Notes: generated by a model not told the origin, from the letters alone. A stretch of 64,000 bases of DNA from Desulfonispora thiosulfatigenes DSM 11270 (GCF_900176035.1 NZ_FWWT01000005.1:124001-188000), one strand, 5' to 3'; numbered from the stretch's first letter, positions 24,649 through 38,340 are shown. A program made the numbers and translations.

Positions 24649-26112
24649 TTATTTCACCTCCTGTAAGTTTGGTTTCATTCTAGTTTTATCTGTATTTTGT
24701 TCTAAAGTATAGGCTACTTGTAATAGTTTTCCTTCTCCGAATGCTTGGCCTATTAATTGTAAACCTACAGGTCTATTATTAGCTAATCCAAATGGAATAC
24801 TTAGTGCAGGCACGCCTGCTAGATTAATTGGCATTGTACAAACATCTAATTTATATAAAGATAAGGCATCCATGTTAGATCCAAGTTTAAAAGATACATT
24901 TGGAGTTGTAGGAGTTAACAAACAATCATATTTTTCAAAAGCTTTATCAAAATCTTGCTTAATTAATGCTCTTACTTTTAAAGCCTTTAAGTAATAAGCA
25001 TCATATGATCCTGCACTTAAGGCATATGTACCCAGCATTATTCTCCTTTTAACTTCATCACAAAGTCCTTCTTTGCGAGTTTCACAAAACATATCTACTA
25101 AATTATCAGCTTCTACTCTTAAACCATAACGTACTCCATCAAAACGAGCCATATTTGAACTACATTCAGCTGGAGCAATAATATGATAGGTTGGCAGAGC
25201 ATATTCAGTATGTGGTAAAGAACATTCTTCTACAATTGCACCTAGTTCTTCTAATTTTTTAATTGCTTCTTTTATATTAGCTTCAATCTCAGGTGCTATA
25301 CCTTCACCATAATATTCTTTTGGAATTCCAATTTTCATTCCCTTAACATCATTTTGCAAGAAACTTGTATAATCTGGATATTCTATATTAGCAGAGGTTG
25401 AATCTTTTTTATCATATCCTGAGATTGCATTCATAACTAGTGCACTATCTGTAACGTCTTTAGTAAAAGTACCTACTTGATCTAAAGATGATGCAAAAGC
25501 AACTACCCCATATCTACTAACAGCACCATAAGTAGGTTTTAACCCTACTACACCACAAAAAGATGCTGGCTGACGAATAGATCCACCTGTATCAGATCCT
25601 AAACTAAAAAAGGCTTCATCAGCTGCTACTGCTGCCGCCGATCCCCCACTTGATCCTCCTGGAACACAGCTTAAGTCCCACGGATTTTTAGTAGAAAAGA
25701 ATGCTGAGTTTTCTGTAGTAGAACCCATAGCAAATTCATCCATATTTAACTTTCCTAATAAAATTGCATTTTCTTTATTTAACTTTTCATAAACTGTCGC
25801 ACTAAAAGGTGGGACAAAGTTATGTAACATTTTAGATGCACAGGTTGTCCTTATTCCATCTGTACACATATTATCCTTTAAAGCCATTGGAATACCAGTT
25901 AATGGACTAATAGCTTCGCCTGCTTTAATTTTTGCGTCTACTTCACTTGCTTTTTTAAAAGCATCTTCTCTAGTAATAGTTATAAAAGCCTTAATATTTT
26001 CTTCTACCTTATCTATTCTATCTAAAGATTTTGTAACTAAATCTGTTGCACTAATTTCTCGTTTTTTAAGTAATTCACTTACTTCATTTATCGTTAAACT
26101 ATATAATTCCAC
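24649..26112 (-). CDS. gatA: Asp-tRNA(Asn)/Glu-tRNA(Gln) amidotransferase subunit A
   Basis: This 487-residue amidase-signature enzyme is the subunit that releases ammonia from glutamine or asparagine. The amidase signature is intact: the Lys in [11 protein letters not shown], the serine pair in [15 protein letters not shown], and [18 protein letters not shown] with the nucleophile serine. The start codon is GTG, preceded by GGGTGGGG. Length and domain order match GatA from other Firmicutes. It lies between gatC and gatB. The presence of gatCAB implies indirect charging of tRNA-Gln and probably tRNA-Asn. Confidence 0.97.
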   Translation of the reverse strand: MELYSLTINEVSELLKKREISATDLVTKSLDRIDKVEENIKAFITITREDAFKKASEVDAKIKAGEAISPLTGIPMALKDNMCTDGIRTTCASKMLHNFVPPFSATVYEKLNKENAILLGKLNMDEFAMGSTTENSAFFSTKNPWDLSCVPGGSSGGSAAAVAADEAFFSLGSDTGGSIRQPASFCGVVGLKPTYGAVSRYGVVAFASSLDQVGTFTKDVTDSALVMNAISGYDKKDSTSANIEYPDYTSFLQNDVKGMKIGIPKEYYGEGIAPEIEANIKEAIKKLEELGAIVEECSLPHTEYALPTYHIIAPAECSSNMARFDGVRYGLRVEADNLVDMFCETRKEGLCDEVKRRIMLGTYALSAGSYDAYYLKALKVRALIKQDFDKAFEKYDCLLTPTTPNVSFKLGSNMDALSLYKLDVCTMPINLAGVPALSIPFGLANNRPVGLQLIGQAFGEGKLLQVAYTLEQNTDKTRMKPNLQEVK

Positions 26113-26126
26113 CGTAACCCCACCCT

Positions 26127-26411
26127 TTATACAATCTTTGGTACTTTAAACATTCTTTCTTCTACTTCTGGTGCATTTTGAAATGTTCGTTCTTCAGATA
26201 AAGTTTCTCCAACCTTATCATCACGTAGCACATTCTTAGTAGGTAATATATGAGATAAAGGCTTTATATTACTTGTATCAACTGTATTTAAAATATCCAT
26301 AGCCCCTAGAATTTTATTTAACTGCTCTACTTGTTCTTCTTTTTCATCTTCAGTTAAAGTTAAGCGTGATAATAACGCAACATGCTCTACATCTTTTATA
26401 TTAATTTTCAT
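26127..26411 (-). CDS. gatC: Asp-tRNA(Asn)/Glu-tRNA(Gln) amidotransferase subunit C
   Basis: This 94-residue protein is of normal GatC length. It starts [20 protein letters not shown], the conserved helix that clamps GatA. It ends with the family FKVPKIV tail. GatC stabilises the GatA-GatB complex. It is the first gene of the operon, 14 bases before gatA. AT-rich DNA of about 130 bases upstream contains a plausible promoter (TTGAAT, then TATAAT 18 bases later in the minus direction). Confidence 0.95.
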   Translation of the reverse strand: MKINIKDVEHVALLSRLTLTEDEKEEQVEQLNKILGAMDILNTVDTSNIKPLSHILPTKNVLRDDKVGETLSEERTFQNAPEVEERMFKVPKIV

Positions 26412-26547
26412 TTCTTCACCATCCTCTGTCAGTTTGGAAAATAAAACACTTAAACATTATAATATATTATACTTAAATCATTCAATTTTTTTCTGCAAAT
26501 TTCGTGAATTTATTGTAATTTTACGGAAAAAGTTCATCTTTGATAAT

Positions 26548-30722
<4,175 letters not shown>

Positions 30723-30809
30723 AAACTTACCTCCCTTAAACCAAAAGGTCACATCTATTATAACATAAATAAAATGTCTCTATATCATAAGAACAAAATC
30801 TTAAAATAT

Positions 30810-30915
30810 ATTTATATTTAAGTATAAAATAAGAGTACTATGTGCATAATACTTAATGGAACAACTCCTCTTATCTCCTCCACATAGGTCTAGGTTATCC
30901 TAGGCCTTTTTTTTG
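30810..30915 (+). ncRNA. Candidate small RNA with CU-rich anti-Shine-Dalgarno segment
   Basis: On the plus strand a segment without coding potential runs into a hairpin (AGGTCTAGG, TTAT, CCTAGGCCT) followed by eight T, a clean intrinsic terminator. Upstream of the hairpin is a CU-rich stretch (CTCCTCTTATCTCCTCC, 30866-30882) that could pair with ribosome binding sites. A weak TATAAA box lies near 30822. No gene on this strand ends nearby that would need this terminator. The intergenic region is otherwise empty. Confidence 0.35.
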
Positions 30916-30990
30916 TGGCGTATATTACATTGAAAATTTTCACATTTGAATTTTTCAGAAGTAAACATTGTATTAACTATAAATTTCCAC

Positions 30991-31020
30991 AAAAAAAAGT
31001 CAGTCTATTAAGACTGACTT
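30991..31020 (-). terminator. Terminator of the dsr operon
   Basis: In the minus direction AAGTCAGTC and GACTGACTT form a perfect stem with a 6-base loop followed by at least six T, ten bases past the dsrC stop. Confidence 0.88.
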
Positions 31021-31030
31021 TAATTATAAC

Positions 31031-31348
31031 TTATACGCAACCAGTTGGTTTTGGTAATCCAGCTACTTTACAAGCACCTTTAGCAGGTCCTGTTGGGAAT
31101 AAGTCATAGATTTCTTTTAATTTTAATCCAGTATCTTTACACATTTTTCTTACCATTGGAGCAATACCATACTCTTTGTAGTAATCTTTAAGATAGTTTA
31201 CTAATTTCCAATGATCTTCAGTTAATTCAGCTACATCTTCAGTTTTAGCTAAATAAACAGCTACTTCTTCATTCCACTCGTCTAAGTTTACCATAAAACC
31301 ATCTTCATCTAATTCAACACTGTGGCCATTAACATCTACTGTTGCCAT
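31031..31348 (-). CDS. dsrC: DsrC/TusE family sulfur carrier of dissimilatory sulfite reduction
   Basis: This 105-residue DsrC is the substrate partner of DsrAB and forms a trisulfide between its two cysteines during sulfite reduction. The C-terminal arm is complete: GACKVAGLPKPTGCV has the two cysteines ten residues apart with the last at the penultimate position, as in true DsrC rather than TusE. The body has the expected WKLVNYLKDYYKEYGIAP helix. GGAGGTG precedes the ATG at 31348. It is the last gene of the cluster, 25 bases after dsrK, which fits DsrMK reducing the DsrC trisulfide. Confidence 0.96.
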   Translation of the reverse strand: MATVDVNGHSVELDEDGFMVNLDEWNEEVAVYLAKTEDVAELTEDHWKLVNYLKDYYKEYGIAPMVRKMCKDTGLKLKEIYDLFPTGPAKGACKVAGLPKPTGCV

Positions 31349-31373
31349 TATAGACACCTCCATAAAATATTAA

Positions 31374-32741
31374 TTATTTATTATTTTCTTCAAGCACCAT
31401 AGCAAAACCAACTAAATCCATTAAGCCTGCAATTGTAAAATCTTCATGACCAGTTTCTTTCTTGAAGTCTTCGAAGACTAATGGAAGCTGAGCTTTACAT
31501 ATGGAGCATGGAGCACAAAGATAGTTACGATCCGCTAGGGTCTCAATTTGTTTAACCTTTTGAGCACCTAATTTCTTACGGATATCTTTTATTTCTTCAA
31601 ATAAAAGTCCTGATCCACCACCACAACAGAAATTTTTCTCCTTGTTAGGTGTCATTTCTTTAAAGTCATTTACAACATGTTTTAAAACATATCTAGGAGC
31701 TTCGATTAATCCTGCTCCACGAGCATAGTTACAAGGATCATGTAAGGTTACTTTTAAATGATCATTAACACTCTTATCAAACTTCAACTCACCTTTTTTG
31801 ATTGACATTGCAACTTCCTCATGAATATGAGTAATTTCAAATTCATGTGGTCCAAAAATACTCTCAGTATACATTTTAAATTCACGCCATCCATGACCAC
31901 ACTCACCTGCTATAATCTTTTTAGCGCCACATTTTTTTGCTGCAGCTAATTTACGATGAGTATGTTCTTTTTGAGTATATTCATCAAAGAATAATCCAAA
32001 GTTTGCTGTTTCTAAAACACTAGTGTCCATAGTCCAACTAGCACCTATAGCATAGAAATATTTAGCTACACCAATCATTGTATCATAGTTTGTGAAAAAA
32101 TCAGCAGATGATGGAATATATAAAATATCTGCTTGCTCTAGATCAACAGGTAGAGGAATTTTATATCCATACTCGTCTTCTAAATCATCTTCCATAAATT
32201 CTATACTATCTTTTGCTGCTGGTACTGGAATACCCATATTGTTACCTGATTTGTGTAACATAGTAGCAGTATCCATAATGAATTTAGGTACTATACCTAA
32301 ATACGTTAAGATTTGTCTAGCAGCAATTGTCACTTCAGCTGTATCAATACCAAATGGACAAAATACTGAGCATCTACGACACTCATTACATTGATAAAAG
32401 TAATTTACCCATTTTTCTAAAAGTTCATCACTAAATTCTTCTCCACCAGCAAAAGAACCAAATACTCTTCCAGTTGTAGTAAAGTGTCTTTTATAAACTT
32501 TTCTCATTAAATCTGCTCTATTAGCAGGTATATTGTAAGGATCTTGTGTTCCTAAATAGGTATGACAGGCATTTGCACAACGTCCACACTTTACACAAGA
32601 TTCCATTGCCATTAACACTGAACGAAATTGTGATTTCATTCTTTCAAAAAGTTCTAAAGCTCTTTCATCCCTATGTTCAGGATCAGGAGGAGATATAGGC
32701 AAATATGTCAAACTTTTAGCCATATTTAATATTGGTTTCAT
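31374..32741 (-). CDS. dsrK: DsrK, HdrD-like iron-sulfur subunit of the DsrMK complex
   Basis: This 455-residue cytoplasmic subunit has two [4Fe-4S] binding motifs (CVKCGRCANACHTY at about residues 48-61 and CNECRRCSVFCPFGID near 117-132). Two cysteine-rich CCG domains follow, with DPCNYARG and NFCCGGGSG as the diagnostic segments and CAPCSICKAQL at the end. This is the HdrD-type catalytic module that reduces a heterodisulfide, here the DsrC trisulfide. It lies three bases after dsrM. No dsrJ, dsrO or dsrP is present; the simpler DsrMK pair is typical of Gram-positive sulfite reducers. Confidence 0.94.
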   Translation of the reverse strand: MKPILNMAKSLTYLPISPPDPEHRDERALELFERMKSQFRSVLMAMESCVKCGRCANACHTYLGTQDPYNIPANRADLMRKVYKRHFTTTGRVFGSFAGGEEFSDELLEKWVNYFYQCNECRRCSVFCPFGIDTAEVTIAARQILTYLGIVPKFIMDTATMLHKSGNNMGIPVPAAKDSIEFMEDDLEDEYGYKIPLPVDLEQADILYIPSSADFFTNYDTMIGVAKYFYAIGASWTMDTSVLETANFGLFFDEYTQKEHTHRKLAAAKKCGAKKIIAGECGHGWREFKMYTESIFGPHEFEITHIHEEVAMSIKKGELKFDKSVNDHLKVTLHDPCNYARGAGLIEAPRYVLKHVVNDFKEMTPNKEKNFCCGGGSGLLFEEIKDIRKKLGAQKVKQIETLADRNYLCAPCSICKAQLPLVFEDFKKETGHEDFTIAGLMDLVGFAMVLEENNK

Positions 32742-32744
32742 ACT

Positions 32745-33515
32745 TTACACCCCCCTATTGACTTTTTGATCTACTGAATTTAATCTAACTTGGTCAGTTT
32801 GATAAGTTCCTGTACCAGGTCTTGTTGAAATAGCTCTTGTATAAATACTTCCTAAGAAGTGCATTAATTTACTGAATGGGAAGTACATCAATAATACCAT
32901 TACTAAAGTAAAGTGTATTAAGAAAGTCGTATTGCTTGGAATAGCAATTGGACTAAAAGTGAATATATCAATAACGAAATTTTTAGCTTCAATATATTCG
33001 ATTGGAGTTAAGAATCTCATTAAGTTTCCTGTACCTACGATTCCTAATAATAAAAATAAGTCAAAGAAATCCATTGGATCTGAAATAATTTTAACTTCAC
33101 GTACAGTTGAACGTCTAATTAACAAATGGACTAAACCATATAATAACATTAAACCTGCAGCTGTTCCTAAAATTGATGATAATTGCTTACTTAACTCAAC
33201 ACTAATACCAGGTACGATTGCAAATTGTTCTCCTAAAGTTGGGATACCAACAAAGTGACCAAAAATAGCACCAGCTAAACCAACGTGGAAAATCCATGAT
33301 CCTACCCATAAAGGTTTATCATTTTCAAAAAGGGTTTGAAACAGTGCTAATTCTTTTGCAATTTTGAAGTTTGCTTCAGCTTTTGTTGTAGGAGCTGGGT
33401 ATAAAGTCTGTCTGTGTGGAATCGGAGTTTGATTCCAAAGAGAAATTCTATAAAATACTCCTATACCAAAAATAGCTATTGCGGCAAATGCCATTACTCT
33501 GAAAAATATTTCCAT
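32745..33515 (-). CDS. dsrM: DsrM, NarI-like membrane cytochrome b subunit of DsrMK
   Basis: This 256-residue membrane protein has about five to six hydrophobic helices and NarI-family histidines in WIFHVGLAGAIFGHF and VHLLIRR, with another in FLIHFTLVMVLLMYF, consistent with two b hemes. It would oxidise menaquinol and pass electrons to DsrK. The start is the ATG at 33515, preceded by GGGGG. The first five codons of the longer frame overlap that site. It is followed directly by dsrK. Confidence 0.92.
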   Translation of the reverse strand: MEIFFRVMAFAAIAIFGIGVFYRISLWNQTPIPHRQTLYPAPTTKAEANFKIAKELALFQTLFENDKPLWVGSWIFHVGLAGAIFGHFVGIPTLGEQFAIVPGISVELSKQLSSILGTAAGLMLLYGLVHLLIRRSTVREVKIISDPMDFFDLFLLLGIVGTGNLMRFLTPIEYIEAKNFVIDIFTFSPIAIPSNTTFLIHFTLVMVLLMYFPFSKLMHFLGSIYTRAISTRPGTGTYQTDQVRLNSVDQKVNRGV

Positions 33516-33577
33516 TAAATACACCCCCATAAGCTTTTGCTTATTAATTGTTGGGAAAACATAAGACTTAACAACAG

Positions 33578-33772
33578 TTATTTTATATCTTTTAAGGCAT
33601 CTAATTCTGGAAAGCCTTCTAAATAGCTTTTAAGCATATCTATCGCCATTTCAATGCCATCAGCGACTCCAGCTCTGTATTCGTCTGATTTAAAGTCGCG
33701 CATTTCATATACTAAACGGTCACTAAAGGAAATGTACTCAGCTAAAGATTCCCGTAAATTTTCTATATCCAT
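33578..33772 (-). CDS. Small acidic protein of the dsr operon, unknown (64 residues)
   Basis: This 64-residue soluble, helical-looking protein (MDIENLRESLAEYISFSDRL at the start) has no cysteines and no known motif. AGGAGG is nine bases ahead of the ATG, a strong site. It sits between dsrD and dsrM in the same direction, and a strong hairpin lies just upstream. Its position suggests a role in assembly or regulation of the Dsr system. I do not recognise a family. Confidence 0.75.
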   Translation of the reverse strand: MDIENLRESLAEYISFSDRLVYEMRDFKSDEYRAGVADGIEMAIDMLKSYLEGFPELDALKDIK

Positions 33773-33794
33773 GTAGTAATGCCTCCTATAAATC

Positions 33795-33832
33795 AGGATT
33801 CAAGGTCAAGGCTACTACCTTGACCTTTATCC
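33795..33832. repeat. Intra-operon hairpin between dsrD and the 64-residue gene
   Basis: CAAGGTCAAGG and CCTTGACCTT pair around a 6-base loop, with outer AGGAT/ATCCT extending the stem. There is no T run on the minus strand, so it is more likely an RNA processing or stabilising element than a terminator. Confidence 0.55.
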
Positions 33833-33847
33833 TAATAGAAACAGAAA

Positions 33848-34054
33848 CTATTTTTTCGCTAATGTTACATAAGAAGTACCAAGATATAAAAACTCTATAG
33901 TTCCTTCATTAGCTAATTCATTAATTGCCTTTGTTGCCTCTTTTTTATCAACGCCTATAGCCTTAGCTATATCTTTATTTTTTGCCTTGTCAGTAGTTTG
34001 TAAATATTCAACTACTTTTACACGTATTTCTTCATTTGTTAACTCAGCCATCAT
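33848..34054 (-). CDS. dsrD: DsrD, winged-helix accessory protein of dissimilatory sulfite reductase
   Basis: This 68-residue protein has winged-helix character (ALT-type helix NKDIAKAIGVDKKEATKAIN followed by the wing ELANEGTIEFLYLG) and lies directly after dsrB, as DsrD does in sulfite and sulfate reducers. DsrD is known as a small activator of DsrAB activity. The start is the ATG pair at 34054, preceded by GAGAGGTG. The longer frame to 34138 would overlap dsrB and is not used. It has the normal family length. Confidence 0.85.
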   Translation of the reverse strand: MMAELTNEEIRVKVVEYLQTTDKAKNKDIAKAIGVDKKEATKAINELANEGTIEFLYLGTSYVTLAKK

Positions 34055-34073
34055 TTTCACCTCTCTCTTTAAT

Positions 34074-35153
34074 TTACTTTGTAAACTTAAACTGAGAAGT
34101 TGAACGGAATGTTGGAACTGAGAAAGTGAAATCATCAATTAACTTAGAGTTAAACGGTAAGTTAGCTTTTTCAAAGAATTTTTCCCAACCAATTCTTTCA
34201 ATCCACTCTCCGATTCTTTCATGCTTTTTAGCATCAGATAACCAAAGTTCAACTATTTTTCTAATTTCCTTAACTAAAGTATCCCATCTTGGAGTTTCGT
34301 TTGGAATATAAGGAATTACTAATTTACTGAAAGCTGGGCCTGATCTTGTGTTAGAAACTTTACCACCGATAAAGATAGCAACTCCGTCACCTTCAGGGTC
34401 AGCTATTGGTAATGCAGGACATACTGAGTAACAGTTACCACAGTACATACATTTTTCTTCATTAATTGTTACTGATTTTGCTTTTGGATTTGGTCTAATT
34501 GCACCTGTCGGACATGATGCAATTACGTTCGGAATTTCACAACCGTTAGCAACACCATAGTCATTAACTTGTGGTATTCTTCTGTGTACCCCAACGAATG
34601 CGATGTCTGAACAGTGAACAGCACCACACATATTTAAACAACATGCCATCGCAATTTTTAATTTAGCTGGCAGGTCATCTTTTTGGAATAAGTCAAATAA
34701 GTCATCCATAACAGCTTTAACTGGGCCAGAAGCATCAGTAGCAGCACTATGACAGTGAATCCAACCTTGTGTATGGATAAGGTTTTTAAGAGCCTTACCT
34801 GTACCACCAGCTGGCCATCCAGCTGCATCTAATTCAGCAATTAATGGATCAACGTTTGCAGATTCACTTAATAAAAACTCAACGCTATGTCTACTTGTAA
34901 AACGTAAGTGTCCTCCAGAATATTTATCAGCCATATCAGCAAAATATCTAATAGTGTCAATATGGATTAAACGCGGAGAAGCAATACGTACTGTGAATAA
35001 TTCATCTCCAGATTCACCAACGTGTTTTAAAACACCTGGCTTCACCTTTTCATGAAATAACCATTTACCATAGTTATTCTTAATAATATCAGGAAGCATA
35101 TCCCAATAATGTGGTGGTCCTATATCAGTTTTTCCATAGTTTGGATTGCTCAT
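34074..35153 (-). CDS. dsrB: Dissimilatory sulfite reductase subunit beta
   Basis: This 359-residue DsrB carries the catalytic siroheme-[4Fe-4S] centre that reduces sulfite by six electrons together with DsrA and DsrC. The cluster cysteines are in [14 protein letters not shown] and CCLNMC, and a ferredoxin domain insert shows [15 protein letters not shown]. The ATG overlaps the dsrA stop by one base (TAATG), giving translational coupling, and GGAGGTG lies within the dsrA end. Length and motif order match the family. Confidence 0.97.
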   Translation of the reverse strand: MSNPNYGKTDIGPPHYWDMLPDIIKNNYGKWLFHEKVKPGVLKHVGESGDELFTVRIASPRLIHIDTIRYFADMADKYSGGHLRFTSRHSVEFLLSESANVDPLIAELDAAGWPAGGTGKALKNLIHTQGWIHCHSAATDASGPVKAVMDDLFDLFQKDDLPAKLKIAMACCLNMCGAVHCSDIAFVGVHRRIPQVNDYGVANGCEIPNVIASCPTGAIRPNPKAKSVTINEEKCMYCGNCYSVCPALPIADPEGDGVAIFIGGKVSNTRSGPAFSKLVIPYIPNETPRWDTLVKEIRKIVELWLSDAKKHERIGEWIERIGWEKFFEKANLPFNSKLIDDFTFSVPTFRSTSQFKFTK

Positions 35154-36367
35154 TATTTAGACACCTCCGCATTTTTTCTAGAAGCAATTTCTGCTACAAC
35201 TTCTTCTTCAGTCCAGAAGAAGTAAGGGTTTTCACGTGGATGTTTAACCATTTGTGGTACAGCTTCGATATCGATAGCTTTTAAGAAATCAGTCATACCT
35301 TTTCTGTAGATTAACTCGCCGATTCTCTCACGAACCTTAGCGTTTTCATCCCACCAGTCCCACATCTTCTCTAATAATTCTTTTAATTCAGCATAGTCAT
35401 CTTCTTTGTTAAGTTTAATGAAAGGTTTTACAACCCAACCTAAGAAAGCTGATTGAACTATTGTAGCTTTACCACCGATTAATAAACTAGCTCCTCTATC
35501 TTTACCTACATGTAAAGCTTTAGTCATAGTATTGATACAATGCATACATCTTGTACAGTTATCATTGTCAATGTTTAATTCTTTTTTATCAGCATCGTAG
35601 CTCATGCACTTAGTAGGACATTTGTAAACAACTTCTCTTTTAACATCCATACCTGCATCAGCATAGTTAGCAACTTCTGCTTGGTTTACTTGGATAGCAT
35701 CTCTCCATGTACCAATGATTGCAATGTCAGAACGAGCAATTGAAGAAGTACAATCGTTAGGACAACCAGAAATTTTAATTTTTGATTTATATGGCCACAT
35801 TGGTCTGTGTAACTCATCTTGATACTCATTAGTTAAGTCATGACATAAATGCATAGCATCAAAACAAGAATATTCACAACGTGCTTCACCATTACAACAA
35901 GATGGCGTTCTTAAGTTAGATCCTGAACCACCAAGGTCAAAACCAGCTTCAGATAAATCATTGAAAATTGGTTGTAAATGCTCAGTAGTAGTACCTAAAA
36001 GAATAGCATCTCCTGTAGCACCGTGCATGTTAGTTAATCCAGAACCATGTTTTTCCCAAATATCACATAATGTACGTAGTGATTTAGAGTTGTAGAACCA
36101 TCCTGATGGTTGGTTTACACGAATAGTATGGAATTCAGCTACATCTGGGTACTCTTCAGGTAAGTCACAGTAACGACCAATAACTCCACCGCCGTAACCT
36201 CTAACTCCTACGATACCACCATGTTTCCAGTGAACTTTCTTTTCTTCATACGAGCGCTCTAACAAGTTTAATAACTGCTCGGTTTTTGCCCCGCCTTTTT
36301 CCATTTCCTTAACAAACGAAGGATATCTACCTTCTTTAAGGTTATCCAGTAAAGGTCTGTTAGACAA
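35153..36367 (-). CDS. dsrA: Dissimilatory sulfite reductase subunit alpha
   Basis: This 404-residue DsrA has the siroheme-cluster motif CCNGEARC (C-X5-C), the second pair [10 protein letters not shown] (C-X3-C), and a ferredoxin domain with CTRCMHC and an upstream cysteine near [10 protein letters not shown]. It forms the alpha2beta2 sulfite reductase with DsrB. It starts at TTG with GGAGGTG seven bases ahead; no better start is visible. It follows the ferredoxin gene by 60 bases. Presence of dsrAB without sat or apr genes in the window means the sulfite source cannot be read here (sulfite, thiosulfate, sulfonates or sulfate). Confidence 0.97.
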   Translation of the reverse strand: MSNRPLLDNLKEGRYPSFVKEMEKGGAKTEQLLNLLERSYEEKKVHWKHGGIVGVRGYGGGVIGRYCDLPEEYPDVAEFHTIRVNQPSGWFYNSKSLRTLCDIWEKHGSGLTNMHGATGDAILLGTTTEHLQPIFNDLSEAGFDLGGSGSNLRTPSCCNGEARCEYSCFDAMHLCHDLTNEYQDELHRPMWPYKSKIKISGCPNDCTSSIARSDIAIIGTWRDAIQVNQAEVANYADAGMDVKREVVYKCPTKCMSYDADKKELNIDNDNCTRCMHCINTMTKALHVGKDRGASLLIGGKATIVQSAFLGWVVKPFIKLNKEDDYAELKELLEKMWDWWDENAKVRERIGELIYRKGMTDFLKAIDIEAVPQMVKHPRENPYFFWTEEEVVAEIASRKNAEVSK

Positions 36368-36427
36368 TGCGATGCACCTCCATAGTTATAATATATTTTA
36401 TGAAAAAATTTAAACTAATTTAAAATT

Positions 36428-36610
36428 TTAGTATTCATCTAATGTAATTGCTTCGTTAGGACAAATTGCAATACAAGTTTGACAACCCATACATTCATTT
36501 TCAGTTACTATAGCTTTGTCATCTGTTAGAACGAATACTTGTGCAGGACATGCAGAAATACATTCACCACAACCAACGCATTTTTCTTCATCAACTGTTA
36601 CCATGAACAT
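36428..36610 (-). CDS. 2[4Fe-4S] ferredoxin of the dsr operon
   Basis: This 60-residue clostridial-type ferredoxin has two complete cluster motifs, CVGCGECISACP and CMGCQTCIAICP. The gene heads the dsr operon, directly ahead of dsrA, with a CRP/FNR-like site about 100 bases upstream. It probably donates electrons to DsrAB or is part of its electron supply. AAGGAG lies ahead of the ATG. Confidence 0.92.
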   Translation of the reverse strand: MFMVTVDEEKCVGCGECISACPAQVFVLTDDKAIVTENECMGCQTCIAICPNEAITLDEY

Positions 36611-36711
36611 TTTATATACAACTCCTTTCGCTATAATTTCAATTAGTGTTTAAGTACAAATTTAATATTACACTTATATAATAATATTAAATTTTAAAAT
36701 TGTAAATACGC

Positions 36712-36729
36712 TTGTGAAAGAGTTCACGG
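36712..36729. promoter_or_regulatory. CRP/FNR-family (HcpR-like) palindrome upstream of the dsr operon
   Basis: TTGTGA-N6-TCACGG matches the CRP/FNR-type consensus TGTGA-N6-TCACA except at the last positions. The core GTGAA AGA(G) TTCAC is a dyad. On the minus strand an AT-rich -10 candidate (TAATAT) lies about 30 bases further on, which would put the site near -42, the usual activating position. HcpR of this family is predicted to control sulfite/sulfate respiration genes in anaerobes. Confidence 0.5.
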
Positions 36730-36815
36730 GATATTTCAAAACTCAACACAATCTTAACATACTCAGTCCTATTTTAAAACATAATTTATTAAAACATTTT
36801 ACTATTAGTTAATAG

Positions 36816-38198
36816 CTAATTGTTATTGTTTTTAAATTCTAAAACTTTATGCAAAAGTCCATCAGCCCACTCAGGTGTTGAGGCTGCATGAGTATGCATA
36901 TACGTTACTAGACAATTATTGAATAAAATTCCATCTTTTGAATTTATAATACCTTTTCCTCTTTGAACCTCGAATGCAAACTTCACTTTTTCTTCTTCTA
37001 AATTAATTAAGCGTGAATTGTGAAATTCGTGACCTTTCACTATTGTATCTTCTGTAGTAAAAGGATTGTCTTTTAGACTTTTGTTTATTGTATACCCATG
37101 ACCTTGTGGTTTTTTCTCCATTTTTACGTCATAAGGTAAAGCTCCAACCATTTCATAGCTATTATCATCAACAAAAAGTTTTTGACCTAAATACATAAGT
37201 CCCCCGCATTCGGCATATACTGGCATTCCAAGCTGAATTGCATTCTTAATATCGGTTTTTAAACCTTCGTTTCTTTCAAGTTGCTCTGCAAAAACTTCAG
37301 GAAACCCTCCCCCTATATATAGTCCATCTATTTCAGGGAGTTTTGCATCGTTTAAAGAGTTAATAATTACTAATTCTGCACCCTTTTCCTCTAAAGCTTC
37401 TAAGTTTTCAGGATAATAAAAGCTAAAAACTTTGTCTTTTATTACTCCTATCTTAACTTTAGCCAATCTATTCATATCAACAGCATCCTTGATAGATTCC
37501 AAAGATGTAGTATTTTGGGAAATTTCAATTAATTTATCAAGGTCAATATTTTCTTCTATTAGTTTTCCTAATTTATCGACCTTTTCCAACAATTCTTCTT
37601 TTTCACCTGCTGGTATTAGACCTAAATGACGATCTGGAATAACTATATCCTTGCTTTTAGGGACTATGCCTAAAACAGGAACATTGCAATACTTTTCTAT
37701 CGATTGTTTCAAAATGTTTTCATGTCTTTTACGGGCAACATTATTTAATATAACGCCTGCTATTTTTATTCTAGGGTCAAAATTCACTACACCATTTACT
37801 AATGCAGCTACACTTCTTGTCATTCTTTGACAATTTACTACTAAAATAATAGGTGCATCGATCATATAGGCAATTTCAGCTGTACTTCCACTACCTTCTA
37901 CATCTAAACCATCAAATAGTCCCATGGCACCTTCGATAATACTAATGTCCATATTATTTGAACTATTTACAAAAGTATTTGTAATGTCATTTTTAGTCAT
38001 CATAAAAGCGTCTAAATTTCGCGATTGTATGCCTGAGGCAAATGAATGCCAACTAGGATCTATATAATCGGGTCCTTTTTTAAAAGGTTGTACTTTTAAA
38101 CCTCTGTTTTTTAAGGCCTTTAATAGACCTAAAGTAATTGTTGTCTTTCCTGACCTTCCTTGATTTGCAGCTATTACTATACGCGGACGTTTTTCCAC
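36816..38198 (-). CDS. cbiA: Cobyrinate a,c-diamide synthase family; probable siroheme amidase (DsrN)
   Basis: This 460-residue glutamine-dependent amidotransferase has an N-terminal P-loop ATP-binding domain (AANQGRSGKTTITLGLLKAL) and a C-terminal class I glutaminase domain with the nucleophile cysteine in VYAECGGLMYLG and a histidine near the end (YMHTHAAS). CbiA amidates cobyrinic acid. In sulfite reducers the homologue DsrN near dsrAB amidates siroheme to the siroamide form. No other cobalamin gene is present, and it lies just upstream of the dsr operon, so the DsrN role is favoured. It starts at GTG with GGTGGAG ahead. Confidence 0.87.
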   Translation of the reverse strand: MEKRPRIVIAANQGRSGKTTITLGLLKALKNRGLKVQPFKKGPDYIDPSWHSFASGIQSRNLDAFMMTKNDITNTFVNSSNNMDISIIEGAMGLFDGLDVEGSGSTAEIAYMIDAPIILVVNCQRMTRSVAALVNGVVNFDPRIKIAGVILNNVARKRHENILKQSIEKYCNVPVLGIVPKSKDIVIPDRHLGLIPAGEKEELLEKVDKLGKLIEENIDLDKLIEISQNTTSLESIKDAVDMNRLAKVKIGVIKDKVFSFYYPENLEALEEKGAELVIINSLNDAKLPEIDGLYIGGGFPEVFAEQLERNEGLKTDIKNAIQLGMPVYAECGGLMYLGQKLFVDDNSYEMVGALPYDVKMEKKPQGHGYTINKSLKDNPFTTEDTIVKGHEFHNSRLINLEEEKVKFAFEVQRGKGIINSKDGILFNNCLVTYMHTHAASTPEWADGLLHKVLEFKNNNN

Positions 38199-38340
38199 AA
38201 AAACACTCCACCTTCATGTATAAATTATATTTATCCTTCTCTCATACATACTATATCAGAATTTCACACAAATATATATAAGTTTATTTTATGGACGTGA
38301 TAACTAATCCTAGTGTTAACTTATAATTTATTATAACATA

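Noticed and set aside
30915-31109. Plus-strand open frame of 64 codons overlapping the dsrC terminator
   Set aside because: It reads through the terminator stem and antisense to the dsrC end, and lacks a ribosome binding site.
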